A stretch of DNA of 64,000 nt from Oscillospiraceae bacterium (GCA_015067975.1 SVLK01000001.1:85513-149512), one strand, 5' to 3'; positions 36,292-47,301 are shown, counted from the stretch's first letter. The notes: generated by a model not told the origin, from the sequence alone. Translations and numbers: made by a program.

Positions 36292-36906
36292 ATGCATATT
36301 TCCTGGTTGGGACATGCCTGTTTTGTGGTGGAATCGGCGGGATATCAGCTGCTGCTGGACCCGTACAGTGAGGTGCCGGGCTGCCGGAATGTTGCTGTGA
36401 CGGTGGACGGTGTACTGTGCAGCCACGATCATTTTGACCATGCCTATTGTCAGGAGCTGACACTGCGGCAGGGGAAGGAGAATCCCTTCTGTGTGTCTGT
36501 TGTGGATACGTTCCATGATGACCAGCAGGGCAGCTTGCGCGGAACGAATAAGATCCACAAGCTGACGGCAGAGGGCTTAAGCGTGGTACATCTGGGGGAT
36601 TTGGGGCATCCTCTCAGCGATGCACAAGCGGAGAGCTTGCGCGGATGTGACGTGTTAATGATCCCGGTGGGCGGTTTCTTTACCATTGATGCTGCCTTGG
36701 CGGCGGAGACCGTGGCACAGCTGCAGCCGCGCATCGTGATTCCCATGCATTACCGCGGTGAAGGTTTTGGATTCGACCCGATCGACACGGTAGAGCCTTT
36801 CCTTGCGCGTTTTGCACCGGAGCAGGTGCAGCGCTTGGAAAGCAGTGAACTGGAAGTGACGGCTGAAACACCGGCTCAGGTAGCAGTTCTGGCATTTCCT
36901 GCATAA
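36292..36906 (+). CDS. MBL-fold metal-dependent hydrolase (UlaG-like)
   Basis: MHISWLGHACFVVESAGYQLLLDPY, CSHDHFDHAY, HLGDLGHPL. Confidence 0.88.
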   Translation: MHISWLGHACFVVESAGYQLLLDPYSEVPGCRNVAVTVDGVLCSHDHFDHAYCQELTLRQGKENPFCVSVVDTFHDDQQGSLRGTNKIHKLTAEGLSVVHLGDLGHPLSDAQAESLRGCDVLMIPVGGFFTIDAALAAETVAQLQPRIVIPMHYRGEGFGFDPIDTVEPFLARFAPEQVQRLESSELEVTAETPAQVAVLAFPA

Positions 36907-36964
36907 AGACAGATGCTTCTGCGTAAACTCTTCGTAGTGAAAATTGCGCGGAGGAAAAAATGCG

Positions 36965-37504
36965 ATGACGGATCATGGGTGGAAGAAGTGGGAAGTAATC
37001 GGCCTTCTTCTGGTGCTGGCAGCGGGAAACCTGCTGCACTTTGTGTATGAATGGAGCGGCAAAAATCCGATTGCAGCAGCCGTTTCCGGCGTCAATGAAT
37101 CCCCTTGGGAACACATGAAACTGCTGGCGGTACCATGGATCGTCTGGAGCTTGGTGGAATTCATCGTGCTGCGGCGCAGCCGCCTTCCGGTGCTGGCCGC
37201 CCGGGCAGCAGGTTTACTGATAGGTGTGGCGGCAATCCCGTTACTCTACTACGGCTATACCGGTGTGACAGGGCAGAATATTTCGCTGGTCAATATTGTG
37301 ATTTTTCAGCTGGCTGTGCTGGCAGCCTTCGGCGTCAGCTGGCTTGTGCTGGACCGGCGGTGGTTCTGCGGCCTGTTTTGGCAGATTTTGGGTGGCACAG
37401 TATTGGCAGGAGCGCTGGCGCTGTTTGTGTGGTGGACGTACCAACCGCCGCAGCTGCCGGTATTTACCGATCCGGTGACGCAGCAACGCGGCATGGCAGA
37501 ATGA
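36965..37504 (+). CDS. DUF6512-like membrane protein
   Basis: NLLHFVYEWSGKNPIAAAVSGVNESPWEHMKLLAVPW with several TM helices. Confidence 0.65.
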   Translation: MTDHGWKKWEVIGLLLVLAAGNLLHFVYEWSGKNPIAAAVSGVNESPWEHMKLLAVPWIVWSLVEFIVLRRSRLPVLAARAAGLLIGVAAIPLLYYGYTGVTGQNISLVNIVIFQLAVLAAFGVSWLVLDRRWFCGLFWQILGGTVLAGALALFVWWTYQPPQLPVFTDPVTQQRGMAE

Positions 37505-37625
37505 AACGAAAAACGGTGCGGAGCGTGGCTTCGCACCGTTGCTTTTTCTTGACCGACAGGCATGCATCTAGTATAATACAACATAATAAAAGCAAACTGT
37601 GTAGTCAGAAACAGGAGGCGGATAT

Positions 37626-38330
37626 ATGAAAAAAATTGTGCATAAATCGGCGGCGCCGCTATACGCCGCGGCGGTTGTATGGGTGCTGTATGCGCTGCTG
37701 TTTCCGCTGCATCGGTTGGGGCACTTTCTGGTGGTGATCGCGGCCTCGGCTGTGGTGTATTTCATTGCCAAGGCACTGTGCCCCGATGTTGTGGAGGAAG
37801 TGAAGGAAGAGGAGAAACCGCAGTCCACCGGGAACGCAGAACTGGATAAGATGCTCAATGACGGTAAAATGGCCATCAGCGAGATGAAACGGCTGGATGA
37901 CAACATTCAGGACGAGACCATCTCCGAGCAGATCCGGAAGCTGGAATCTCTCAGCGGGAAAATCTTTGCGCAGGTGCAGCAAGACCCCAAGAAGCTGCCC
38001 CAGATCCGCAAGTTCATGAATTATTACTTGCCCACTACCCTTAAGCTGCTCAATGCTTACGACCGTATGAGTGCGCAGGGAGTGTCCGGTGAGAACATCA
38101 GCGGCACCATGAACCGGGTGGAAAAGATGATGGAGACCATCGTGCAGGCCTTTGAAAAGCAGCTGGACAGCCTGTTCGGCGCAGAGGCACTGGATATTTC
38201 TACCGATATTACGGTGCTGGATAACATGATGGCCCGGGAGGGTCTGGTGGAGGATGCCATCCATCGCACCCAGACAAAAGAAGAAACAGACGAAGAAGAC
38301 CTCTCCGGTGGAATCCAACTGGAGCTTTAA
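37626..38330 (+). CDS. XpaC-like protein (5-bromo-4-chloroindolyl phosphate hydrolysis family)
   Basis: KIFAQVQQDPKKLPQIRKFMNYYLPTTLKLLNAYDRM; directly upstream of a TelA homolog. Confidence 0.85.
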   Translation: MKKIVHKSAAPLYAAAVVWVLYALLFPLHRLGHFLVVIAASAVVYFIAKALCPDVVEEVKEEEKPQSTGNAELDKMLNDGKMAISEMKRLDDNIQDETISEQIRKLESLSGKIFAQVQQDPKKLPQIRKFMNYYLPTTLKLLNAYDRMSAQGVSGENISGTMNRVEKMMETIVQAFEKQLDSLFGAEALDISTDITVLDNMMAREGLVEDAIHRTQTKEETDEEDLSGGIQLEL

Positions 38331-38361
38331 CGAAAAATAATTTGAAAGTGAGGAAACGAAA

Positions 38362-39528
38362 ATGACCGACAAGATCCCTGAACTGACTTTGGAGACTGCT
38401 GCTGCAGAAGCGATCCCCACTTTGACGTTGACTCCGGATGCTCCGGAAGTCCCGGAAGCTCCTGTTGTGGAGGAGAAGAAAATCGAGCCGGTGGAGATGG
38501 ACGAAAAGCTGCTGAACGAGGAAGAGCGCAAGGCTGTGGAGGAATTCTCCAAAAAGATCGATGTGCGTGATACCAATATGATCCTGCAGTACGGCGCAGC
38601 TGCGCAGAAGAGCGTGGCCAGCTTCAGCGAGAATGCGCTGAACAATGTGCGCAGCAAGGATCTGGGCGAGATCGGCGAAGATTTGAGCCAGCTGGTGGTG
38701 GAGCTGAAGGGCTTTGGTGCCACGGAGGAAAAGAAGGGTTTTATGGGCCTTTTCAAGAAGGCCGGTAACCGTCTGGAAATGATGAAAGCCCAGTACAGCA
38801 AGGTAGAAGCCAATGTGGACAAGATCGCCCAGTCTTTGGAGCAGCATCAGATCACGCTGCTCAAGGACGTGGCTATGTTTGACCAGATGTATGAGCTGAA
38901 CCTGAAATACTACAAGGAACTGACCATGTACATTCTGGCCGGCAAGAAGCGTCTGGCAGAAGTGCGGGCCACCGAGGTGGAAGAGCTGCGCAAGAAGGCA
39001 GAGGAGAGCGGCTTGGCTGAGGATGCACAGGCCTATAACGATCTGGTGAATCTGTGCAACCGCTTTGAAAAGAAGCTGCACGATCTGGAACTGACCCGCA
39101 TGGTATCTGTCCAGATGGGCCCTCAAACCCGCCTGCTGCAGAACAACGACACGCTGATGATCGAGAAGATCCAGTCCTCTTTGGTGAATACCATCCCGCT
39201 GTGGAAGAGCCAGATGGTGCTGGCACTGGGCATGGAGCACAGCCGTCAGGCGACCGCTGCACAGAGCGCTGTCACCGAGATGACCAACGAGCTGCTGAAG
39301 AAGAACGCCGAGGCGCTGAAGATGGGCACCATTGCCACTGCCAAGGAAGCAGAGCGCAGCATCGTGGATATCGAAACGCTGCAGCACACCAACCAGCAGT
39401 TGATTGCTACGCTGGATGAAGTGCTGGTGATTCAGCAGGAGGGTGCTGCCAAGCGCAAGAGCGCCGAGGCAGAACTGGGCCGCATTGAGGGCGAACTGAA
39501 GGCCAAGCTGCTGGAGCTGCGCGGCTAA
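38362..39528 (+). CDS. Toxic anion resistance protein (TelA family)
   Basis: Length, coiled-coil content and VRATEVEELRKKAEESGLAEDAQAYNDLVNLCNRFEKKLHDLELTRMVSVQMGPQTRLLQNND. Confidence 0.9.
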   Translation: MTDKIPELTLETAAAEAIPTLTLTPDAPEVPEAPVVEEKKIEPVEMDEKLLNEEERKAVEEFSKKIDVRDTNMILQYGAAAQKSVASFSENALNNVRSKDLGEIGEDLSQLVVELKGFGATEEKKGFMGLFKKAGNRLEMMKAQYSKVEANVDKIAQSLEQHQITLLKDVAMFDQMYELNLKYYKELTMYILAGKKRLAEVRATEVEELRKKAEESGLAEDAQAYNDLVNLCNRFEKKLHDLELTRMVSVQMGPQTRLLQNNDTLMIEKIQSSLVNTIPLWKSQMVLALGMEHSRQATAAQSAVTEMTNELLKKNAEALKMGTIATAKEAERSIVDIETLQHTNQQLIATLDEVLVIQQEGAAKRKSAEAELGRIEGELKAKLLELRG

Positions 39529-39583
39529 AATCTGTTACGGAGGAACATGACTCCGGAGAAACCTCCTTGAAAGGAGAAGAACG

Positions 39584-40588
39584 ATGAAATTTTTTCAAAA
39601 ACGCGGTGTTGCACTGGTGGTGCTGATCCTTGCGATTCTGGGATCCAGTGTATACGGTATCAGCAAAAAGCCGGCAGAGCCGACGAAACTGTTGGACGTA
39701 GAATATCGCACATGGATCTGCGATGAGGCTAATCTGCTGTCTGGCGACACGGAAAAGTTGATCGAGGACTATAACGATAGCTGGGATGCCAAGTACTATG
39801 CAGTGGTGGCGGTGGCCACGGTGGATACGCTGACCGGCTGGGAAGCGGAAGACTACGCTTTTGCTTTGGGCGAAAAGTGGGGCCTGGGCCCCAACGATAT
39901 GGTACTGCTGCTCGTGGAGGACAGCCACTACTATGTGGCGCTGGGCGAGAGTGCCAACTATGCCATGATGGATACGCAGCAGCAGAAGCTGCAAACTGCC
40001 ATTGAAAAGGATTACTATGACGGTGACTTTGATGCGGCAGTAACGGCGTTTTTCCGTCAGGCCGATGTGTTTTACGCACAGGCGGTCAGCAGCCTGAACA
40101 GCGGCAGTGATGCCAATTGGGACAGCGGCTATGCCGGCGGCGGAAGCAGTGATGTGAATCTCTTTGGCGTAGTGATGCTGATCGTGGCCATTTTTGTGGT
40201 TTGGATGCTGCTGGACCGCGTGCGCTACACCCGCTATCGCCGTCGCGTGATCGTGACGCCGGGCATTCCCTATTATCCCGTATTCTGGGGCAGACCGCGC
40301 CGCCCTGTGCCTCCCAGACGTCCTGCACCGCCTCCACCCAGACCGCCTGCAGGCGGCGGATACCGTCCGCCCCGCAATACTCCGCCTCGCAGCACGCCCA
40401 ACCGCAGCAACAGTTTCGGTGGTGGAAGCCGAAATAGCTTTGGTGGCAGCAGCCGTAGCAGTTCTTCCAGAAGCAGCTTCGGCGGCAGCAACCGTGGCGG
40501 ATTTGGTGGCGGCAGCCGCAGTAGTGGCGGTTCCCGCGGTGGTTTCGGTGGTGGCTCCCGTGGCGGTTTCGGCGGTGGAAGACGCTGA
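39584..40588 (+). CDS. TPM-domain membrane protein (YgcG-like) with Gly/Arg/Ser-rich tail
   Basis: WICDEANLLSGDTEKLIEDYNDSWDAKYYAVVAVATVDTL...; C-terminal RGGFGGGSRGGFGGGRR. Confidence 0.85.
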   Translation: MKFFQKRGVALVVLILAILGSSVYGISKKPAEPTKLLDVEYRTWICDEANLLSGDTEKLIEDYNDSWDAKYYAVVAVATVDTLTGWEAEDYAFALGEKWGLGPNDMVLLLVEDSHYYVALGESANYAMMDTQQQKLQTAIEKDYYDGDFDAAVTAFFRQADVFYAQAVSSLNSGSDANWDSGYAGGGSSDVNLFGVVMLIVAIFVVWMLLDRVRYTRYRRRVIVTPGIPYYPVFWGRPRRPVPPRRPAPPPPRPPAGGGYRPPRNTPPRSTPNRSNSFGGGSRNSFGGSSRSSSSRSSFGGSNRGGFGGGSRSSGGSRGGFGGGSRGGFGGGRR

Positions 40589-40599
40589 ATGATTCGTAA

Positions 40600-40640
40600 T
40601 AAAAAAGAGACAGCCTTACAAGGCTGTCTCTTTTTTATGT
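40600..40640. terminator. Terminator
   Basis: aaaaaagagacagcctt-acaag... gctgtctctttttta hairpin. Confidence 0.7.
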
Positions 40641-40646
40641 AGATTA

Positions 40647-41270
40647 TCAAATTTCCGCAAAATCGAACACATACCGGTCGGCGGTAGCCTGCATTTTCTC
40701 CTTGTCGCTGTCAGAGGATTTATCGTAGATGCCCACGGTCTGCATGCCGGCAGCTTTTGCCGTGGAAATGGCGGTCAGGTTGTCATCCACGAAAATGCAA
40801 TCTTCCACATTGACACCCAGCTGCTGTGCCGTCAGCTGATAGATGATCGTTTCGGACTTGGGATAGCCGAAGTCGTCGATAGACCAGACGTTCTCAAACA
40901 GATCCCACACACCGCGGTTGCGCAGGCAGGGGTCGAGAAATTCGTGGGGGGAGGCGGTCAGCACATGCAGATGGTGGCCTGCATTCCGCATGGCGCGCAG
41001 TGTTTCTTCCACATGGGGTTTGAGAGGAATCCGGAAAGAATACGCATCCAGCAATATCCGGTTCAGCTTGTCCAGATATTCTTCCACCGTGCCGGGGACG
41101 CCCATAGAAATGTTCAGCGCCGCGGCTCTGATGTTGCCGAGGGGGGTAATGATTTGCGTGTAGTTTTCCGGAACGGGGATTCCTGCATCCGTTAGCTGCT
41201 TGGCGTGCAGATTTGCCCAGATTTCCATGGAATCTACCAGTGTACCGTCAAAGTCGAAAATGTAAATCAT
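40647..41270 (-). CDS. HAD-superfamily hydrolase
   Basis: MIYIFDFDGTLVDSMEIW; FVDDNLTAISTAKAAG. Confidence 0.88.
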   Translation of the reverse strand: MIYIFDFDGTLVDSMEIWANLHAKQLTDAGIPVPENYTQIITPLGNIRAAALNISMGVPGTVEEYLDKLNRILLDAYSFRIPLKPHVEETLRAMRNAGHHLHVLTASPHEFLDPCLRNRGVWDLFENVWSIDDFGYPKSETIIYQLTAQQLGVNVEDCIFVDDNLTAISTAKAAGMQTVGIYDKSSDSDKEKMQATADRYVFDFAEI

Positions 41271-41369
41271 AGTATATGCCCCTTCGTTCTGTGCTGCGCT
41301 AAGTATAGCACAGTTGCGCAGTGAGAACAAGACCGCCCTGTGCAATCATGCATAGGGCGGTCTTACAGG

Positions 41370-41909
41370 TCAGCTTTCCATGTGGCGACCCAAAAAGGCG
41401 GCTACGGTTTGTGCCAATTTGTATTCGGTTTCTCCACTGGCCTGCGGCTCGGCGGACAGGAACACGACCAGCCCCAGCACATCTCCTTCACAGAGAATAG
41501 GTGCTGCCACAGATACCGCGTATTTGTCGTGGGAGTCTGATACGAAGACGCTGCGGCTCTCTCCCTGATAGCGATAAATGCTGCGCTCGTCCATGATTTT
41601 TTCCAGTTCGGAGGAAATCTGCTTGCCCAACAGCTCCCGCTTTCCCGCGCCTGCAATGGCGATGACTGTGTCGCGGTCAGTGACAGCGGCGGTAAAATTG
41701 GTGTTACGACTAAGGGTATCACAAAACTGTGCGGCAAAATCCTCCAATCCGCCAATCAGGGAATACTTTTTGAAGATTACTTCGCCTTCGCGGGTGGTGT
41801 AAATTTCCAGCGGGTCGCCCTCACGGATGCGCATGGTGCGGCGGATCTCCTTGGGGATCACCACGCGCCCAAGATCATCGATGCGCCGTACAATTCCGGT
41901 TGCTTTCAT
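41370..41909 (-). CDS. spoVT: Stage V sporulation protein T-like AbrB/GAF regulator
   Basis: MKATGIVRRIDDLGRVVIPKEIRRTMRIREGDPLEIYTTREGEVIFKKYS plus GAF-like C-terminus. Confidence 0.93.
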   Translation of the reverse strand: MKATGIVRRIDDLGRVVIPKEIRRTMRIREGDPLEIYTTREGEVIFKKYSLIGGLEDFAAQFCDTLSRNTNFTAAVTDRDTVIAIAGAGKRELLGKQISSELEKIMDERSIYRYQGESRSVFVSDSHDKYAVSVAAPILCEGDVLGLVVFLSAEPQASGETEYKLAQTVAAFLGRHMES

Positions 41910-42029
41910 ATATGAACCTCTCCTTAATTTACAAATGACGCTGTTAGTATCTGTAAAAGGCAGGAGATTATACCGCAGGATTTACATTTTGAAATCGCAA
42001 TGCTATAATAAAACAAAGGCGGTGAAAAT

Positions 42030-42230
42030 ATGAGACATCCAGAAGACCAGCATTGGTGTCCGTTACTTAATTGTAATATATATTGGGGCGGTCCTGGCGG
42101 ATGTTATGAAGTACAAGAGGTTCGCGAAGATAGTATGGATATGGAACTATTGCCACAATCATTCGATATTAAACAAGCAGACAAGCATTGTGAAGATTGC
42201 CAATGGTACAATGTTTCAAAACATCAATAG
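42030..42230 (+). CDS. Small cysteine-containing hypothetical protein (66 aa)
   Basis: MRHPEDQHWCPLLNCNIYWGGPGGCYEVQEVREDS...CEDCQWYNVSKHQ with upstream ggcggtgaaaat. Confidence 0.45.
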   Translation: MRHPEDQHWCPLLNCNIYWGGPGGCYEVQEVREDSMDMELLPQSFDIKQADKHCEDCQWYNVSKHQ

Positions 42231-42248
42231 AAATAACGGAGTGAAATA

Positions 42249-42425
42249 TCACTCCGTTATTATTCTTTGTGCAAGACTATGTATCGCCCAGCGGAACCCT
42301 TCGATTGGTGTTAATGTTGTCAGCAAGGGGTCGCCCTCACGGATGCGCATGGTGCGGCGGATCTCCTTGGGGATCACTACCCGACCAAGATTATCGATGC
42401 GCCGTACAATTCCGGTTGCTTTCAT
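42249..42425 (-). CDS. Truncated SpoVT duplicate: AbrB DNA-binding domain only (58 aa)
   Basis: MKATGIVRRIDNLGRVVIPKEIRRTMRIREGDPLLTTLTPIEGFRWAIHSLAQRIITE*; about 110 bp near-identical to spoVT 5' end including the RBS region. Confidence 0.65.
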   Translation of the reverse strand: MKATGIVRRIDNLGRVVIPKEIRRTMRIREGDPLLTTLTPIEGFRWAIHSLAQRIITE

Positions 42426-42505
42426 ATATGAATCTCTCCTTGTTTTATCTTGCCTTGTTATTGTTTGTAAGGAGAGGAGAATTATACTTGACGCCCAAAA
42501 GCAAA

Positions 42506-42543
42506 AAGAAAGGCTCACATCTCGTGAGCCTTTCTTTTTGTTC
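42506..42543. terminator. Bidirectional terminator-like hairpin
   Basis: aaaaagaaaggctcac-atct-cgtgagcctttcttttt. Confidence 0.75.
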
Positions 42544-42718
42544 GTTTTTTTCGCAATTCCGGACTCACACATGCTTTTTCCACCGGACTCAACATAATCT
42601 ACATCTTTGCTGATTTTTTGCAGATCGAGGATTACAAAAGGATCAAGGTCTGTGAGCGGGATCATAATAGCAGTGGTACTATCCATATAGAACTGCCTTA
42701 AAAAGCTTGATTAAAAGA

Positions 42719-43669
42719 TTACTTCTCGGGAACCTCGGTAAGCATAGCTGCGGCAACGCACAGAGACAGGAAGACCTGCTCTTCCATGCTGGAGCGGGAG
42801 GTGATGGCCACGGGTACGCGGGTGCCGGCCAGAACGCCGCAGGCGTTGACATTGGCGGACATGGTCAGCACCTTCATCACGGTGTTGCCGGCCATAACGT
42901 TGGGCATCAGCACAGCATCAAACTCGCCGCAGAAGGGGTTGTCGTAACCCTTCAGGCGGGCAGCTTCCTTGCTGACGATCAGATCCCAGGGAATGGGGCC
43001 GACCAGTTCACAGTCGGCAATGGGTTCCATAATGTGGGAGCGCACGATGTTCTGTGCTTCCACCGTGTCGCGCATATGAAAGCTGGGCTTTTCTACCAGA
43101 GACAGAACGGCGATTTTGGGACGCTCGATGCCCAGATGGCTGAGAACATCGACGATGTTCTTGACTACCTTCTTGCGCTGACCTTCGGAGGGGTTGATCA
43201 GCACGGAAACATCGGACAGGGCCAGCACTTTTTCGTAGTAGGGAACCTTCAGCAGAGCCACTTCGCAAACCAGACCATTTGTCAGATTGTTTCTCTTGTC
43301 CAGAATGGGCATCAAAAAGTTGCGGGTGGAAGTGTTGCCGCGCACCAGAATATCACCCAAACCGTCATTGATGATAGAAACGGCACGCTTCATGTAGGGG
43401 TGATAGTCATTGTGCGGGTCGGAAACTTCGTAGTCGGCCACATCACTGATAGCATAGCTGCGCTCGAACAAACCAAGGGTTTTCAGCATAGTAATGATGC
43501 GCTCTTTGGCGCCGACAAGAATTGGCTGACAGAAACCCTGTGCCTCGGCCTCGAACACGGCCTTCATGATGTTTTCGCAGTCGGCACCGGCGACCACCAT
43601 ACGGGCGGGACGGTCCAGAGACTTGGCGCGCTGGATCACAAAATCAAATTCTTTTTCGTAAATATGCAT
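42719..43669 (-). CDS. Phosphate acetyl/butyryltransferase family protein
   Basis: Phosphate acyltransferase fold sequence; [44 protein letters not shown]. Confidence 0.88.
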   Translation of the reverse strand: MHIYEKEFDFVIQRAKSLDRPARMVVAGADCENIMKAVFEAEAQGFCQPILVGAKERIITMLKTLGLFERSYAISDVADYEVSDPHNDYHPYMKRAVSIINDGLGDILVRGNTSTRNFLMPILDKRNNLTNGLVCEVALLKVPYYEKVLALSDVSVLINPSEGQRKKVVKNIVDVLSHLGIERPKIAVLSLVEKPSFHMRDTVEAQNIVRSHIMEPIADCELVGPIPWDLIVSKEAARLKGYDNPFCGEFDAVLMPNVMAGNTVMKVLTMSANVNACGVLAGTRVPVAITSRSSMEEQVFLSLCVAAAMLTEVPEK

Positions 43670-43692
43670 ACTTTTACTCTCCTTTTTGTGTA

Positions 43693-45687
43693 TTACAGCA
43701 GGCCCAGACCGGAGTTGATCAGCAGAAACAGGGGAGCAAAGACCAGAGCCACAACGGTCATCAGCTTAATGAGGATGTTGATGGAGGGGCCGGAGGTATC
43801 CTTAAAGGGGTCGCCTACGGTGTCGCCCACCACGGCTGCGCGATGGGCTTCGCTGCCCTTGCCACCGTGATGGCCTTCTTCGATGTACTTCTTGGCGTTA
43901 TCCCATGCGCCGCCTGCGTTGGACATGAACAGAGCCATCAGCACACCGGTGACCAAAGCGCCGGCCAGCAGACCGCCCAAAGCGGCAGTGCCCAGCAGAC
44001 AGCCAACCACCAGAGGAGCAATCACGGACAGGATACCGGGAACCAGCATTTCGTGCAGAGCGGCCTGGGTGGAGATGGCCACGCAGGAGGTGTAGTCAGG
44101 CTTACCGGTGCCTTCCAGAATACCGGGGATGGTACGGAACTGACGGCGTACTTCCTCGATCATCTTATAGGCAGCCTTGGAAACGGAGTCCATGGTCAGT
44201 GCCGAGAAGAAGAACGGCAGCATACCGCCGATGAACAGACCGACGATGACCTTATAGTTCAGCAGATCAATGCCGGTATCAAACAGTTTGACAGCCTCTG
44301 CATAGGAGACGAACAGAGCCAGAGCAGTCAGCGCAGCGGAGCCGATGGCAAAGCCCTTACCCATAGCGGCGGTGGTGTTGCCCACGGCATCGAGACAGTC
44401 GGTGATTTTACGTATATCTTTAGGCAGACCGGACATCTCGGCAATACCGCCGGCATTGTCGGCAATGGGACCGTAAGCGTCAACGGCCACGGTGATGCCG
44501 GTGGTGGACAGCATGCCCACAGCGGCCAGTGCGATACCGTACAGACCGTCAGCCATGTAAGCGCCGATGATACCCACGGCGATCAGCAGAATAGGCACGG
44601 CGGTGGAGTGCATACCCACAGCCAGACCGGAAATCACGGTGGTAGCAGAACCGGTTTCGGACTGCTGGGCGATTTTCTTGACAAAGCGGTAGTCACCGGA
44701 GGTGTAGACTTCCGTGATGACGCCGATGAGAACGCCTACGATCAAACCAAAGATGATAGCAAACGCGGACTTCATGTTGCCGAAGAACAGCCAGCTCATA
44801 ACCAAAGAGGCAACGACAACAACACCGCTGGCTACATAAGTACCGGTCTTCAGGGCCTTGTGGGGGCTGGACTTCTCATCACCCTTCACAAAGAAGGTGC
44901 CGACGATGGCGGCAGCAATGCCCACAGCGGAGAGCAGCAGGGGAAATACGACGCCGGTAAAACTGTACGTTACAGCGCCCAGCGTAATGGCAGAAACGAT
45001 GGAACCAACGTAGGACTCGAAAAGGTCGGCACCCATGCCGGCCACGTCGCCTACGTTATCGCCTACGTTGTCGGCGATGGTGGCGGGGTTGCGGGGGTCA
45101 TCTTCGGGGATACCGGCTTCCACCTTACCCACCAGATCGGCGCCGACGTCGGCAGCCTTGGTGTAGATGCCGCCGCCCACGCGGGCAAACAGGGCGATGG
45201 AGGAGGCACCCAGCGAGAAACCGGACAGCACGCCGGCATCGTTGGTCAGCAGGTAGACCAAGCCGCAGCCCAGCAGGCCCAGACCTACCACGCACATGCC
45301 CATCACGGCGCCGCCGGAGAAGGCGATGGACAAGGCTTTGTTCATGCCGGAATCCTTAGCGGCGGCAGCAGTTCTGACATTAGCCTTGGTGGCGACATTC
45401 ATGCCGACATAGCCGGCCAGCGTGGAGAACAGTGCACCGGACAGGAAGGCAAGTGCCGTCGGCCAGCCGATACCCAGCCCGATTGCCACGAAGAGAACGG
45501 CGACGAAGACCACGAGGATCTTATATTCAGCCATCAGGAAAGCCTGTGCACCTTCGTGGATAAATGCAGCAATTTCTTTCATGCGGTCGGTACCGGCATC
45601 CTGCGTGGACACTTTGCGGGATAGATAAAACGCAAAGGCCAGCGCTGCCAGACCCAACACGGGGGCAACAATAACAAGCAGCTCCAT
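43693..45687 (-). CDS. hppA: Membrane-bound ion-translocating pyrophosphatase, K+-dependent type
   Basis: [57 protein letters not shown] motif. Confidence 0.96.
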   Translation of the reverse strand: MELLVIVAPVLGLAALAFAFYLSRKVSTQDAGTDRMKEIAAFIHEGAQAFLMAEYKILVVFVAVLFVAIGLGIGWPTALAFLSGALFSTLAGYVGMNVATKANVRTAAAAKDSGMNKALSIAFSGGAVMGMCVVGLGLLGCGLVYLLTNDAGVLSGFSLGASSIALFARVGGGIYTKAADVGADLVGKVEAGIPEDDPRNPATIADNVGDNVGDVAGMGADLFESYVGSIVSAITLGAVTYSFTGVVFPLLLSAVGIAAAIVGTFFVKGDEKSSPHKALKTGTYVASGVVVVASLVMSWLFFGNMKSAFAIIFGLIVGVLIGVITEVYTSGDYRFVKKIAQQSETGSATTVISGLAVGMHSTAVPILLIAVGIIGAYMADGLYGIALAAVGMLSTTGITVAVDAYGPIADNAGGIAEMSGLPKDIRKITDCLDAVGNTTAAMGKGFAIGSAALTALALFVSYAEAVKLFDTGIDLLNYKVIVGLFIGGMLPFFFSALTMDSVSKAAYKMIEEVRRQFRTIPGILEGTGKPDYTSCVAISTQAALHEMLVPGILSVIAPLVVGCLLGTAALGGLLAGALVTGVLMALFMSNAGGAWDNAKKYIEEGHHGGKGSEAHRAAVVGDTVGDPFKDTSGPSINILIKLMTVVALVFAPLFLLINSGLGLL

Positions 45688-45963
45688 TGTTTTAAATCCT
45701 TTCTTTTTCTATTCTGTTCCTTTTCATTTAGTAAGGCAAAACGCCAATTCTAAATTAATTCCATTTTATTACAAACCTCAGTGCATAGCAAGATATTTGT
45801 TCGAAAGTGCACAAAATTTTTACCAAACATTGTGAAATGTGAAACAATTAGTGAAGAAACATAAAAAAATTGGTGGGAAGTTTTTCCCACCAAAAATTTT
45901 TCATGCAAAACTTTTTATTTTGTTCGCCAGTTCTTCGAGAAAGCACTGCCATCCGGACCGGAT

Positions 45964-46389
45964 TCACTTCATCTCAATGTGCCCGTCTATTGCAGCGCCC
46001 TGCTGCATGGACATGGAGGGGGTGCGAATGCTGCCGCGCAGACACGCGCTGCTTTGCAGAGCGGCGCTGCCACTGACAGTCACATCACCTTCCAAAGTGC
46101 CGCCCAAATCCAGTTGGGATGCCGTAACATTGCCGTGCAGAGCAGCGTCTTTGCTGACGGAAACCATACCCGCACTGGTAACATTACCGGTTAACGTGCC
46201 GCGCACCAGCCGGACAGAACTGGCTGCAATGTCGGAGTGCAGATCAGCGTGCAGGATCACAGCGCCATCTACATGGAGCTCTCCCTTGAATTCTCCGGCA
46301 ATTTCCACATCGCCCTTGCAGCGCAATATCCCTTCAAAAACAGTCCCTTCACCGAGGCGGCTGATATTGCTTTGTTTGTTATTGTCCAT
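45964..46389 (-). CDS. Bactofilin (polymer-forming cytoskeletal protein)
   Basis: LGEGTVFEGILRCKGDVEIAGEFKGELHVDGAVILHADLHSDIAA. Confidence 0.9.
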   Translation of the reverse strand: MDNNKQSNISRLGEGTVFEGILRCKGDVEIAGEFKGELHVDGAVILHADLHSDIAASSVRLVRGTLTGNVTSAGMVSVSKDAALHGNVTASQLDLGGTLEGDVTVSGSAALQSSACLRGSIRTPSMSMQQGAAIDGHIEMK

Positions 46390-46568
46390 TAGCGACTCCT
46401 TACTCCGGAAAAACGGATACTATATGTTTATATCATAGCAAAAAATGGAAGAAACGGGTCGACAACGTCCTAAAAGTGGGCTTTTTGCGCCTTGAAAAGC
46501 AGTGGCCGGGGGTAGCAGAGGGAAAAAGTGTGTGCTAAAATATAAGAAAAGATGGGAGGCGTGGCGAT

Positions 46569-47294
46569 ATGTACCTTGCACTATGCGATGACCAGCGGCA
46601 GGAACTGGATATGCTGCAAGAGCAGCTGGAACGCTGGCAGCAGTCGCGGCACACAGTGTTGCGCTGTAAGACATTTGACAATGCGGATGCGTTGCTGGAC
46701 GCGGCTCGAAAGGAACATTTTGACCTGTATTTTTTGGACGTGCTGATGCCCGGTTTGACCGGCATGGATGCAGCACGCGAAATCCGCGAATTTGATGACG
46801 CTGCCCATATCGTATTTCTCACCTCGGCTCCCGGTTTTGCTTATGAAAGCTACGGCGTTAAGGCGCTGGACTATCTGCTCAAGCCGGTGGAAGAGGAGCG
46901 AGTGTTTGCGCTGCTGGACCGTATTTCAATGGCGGAGCATCGGCCGAAAGAGGGAATGACCATCAAGTGCGGCGCTACGGTGACGCGGATCTTGTTCTCC
47001 CAACTGGTCTATGTGGAGGTCAACAGTAAGCATCTTTACTTCCATATGGCGGACGGCCATGTGAAAGAGGTCTACGGTACGCTGCGCCAGTTTGGTCCAC
47101 AGCTGCTGCAGCGGCCGGAGTTTATGCAGATCCACCGCAGCTACATTATGAATATGCTGCAGGTAGCGGAACTGTCGCCCGCCGGTGTGCGTACATTTTC
47201 CGGTGAAAATCTGCCGGTGTCGCGCCTGCTGTATACCCAGCTGCAAAAGGACTATATAAAGCTGCTGTTTGACAGCAGAGATCTACCGGAATAA
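46569..47294 (+). CDS. LytTR-family response regulator
   Basis: Receiver LYFLDVLMPGLTGMDAAREIR; LytTR IHRSYIMNMLQVAEL. Confidence 0.93.
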   Translation: MYLALCDDQRQELDMLQEQLERWQQSRHTVLRCKTFDNADALLDAARKEHFDLYFLDVLMPGLTGMDAAREIREFDDAAHIVFLTSAPGFAYESYGVKALDYLLKPVEEERVFALLDRISMAEHRPKEGMTIKCGATVTRILFSQLVYVEVNSKHLYFHMADGHVKEVYGTLRQFGPQLLQRPEFMQIHRSYIMNMLQVAELSPAGVRTFSGENLPVSRLLYTQLQKDYIKLLFDSRDLPE

Positions 47295-47301
47295 CAAATC
47301 A

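Noticed and set aside
37626-40588. XpaC-TelA-TPM cluster as a novel defence or tellurite system
   Set aside because: XpaC-TelA pairing is a common, conserved chromosomal arrangement in Firmicutes; nothing unusual in the sequence here.
42249-42686. 145-aa minus ORF as a fused protein
   Set aside because: It reads through a terminator hairpin; the internal ATG at 42425 with the spoVT-like start region is the better model.
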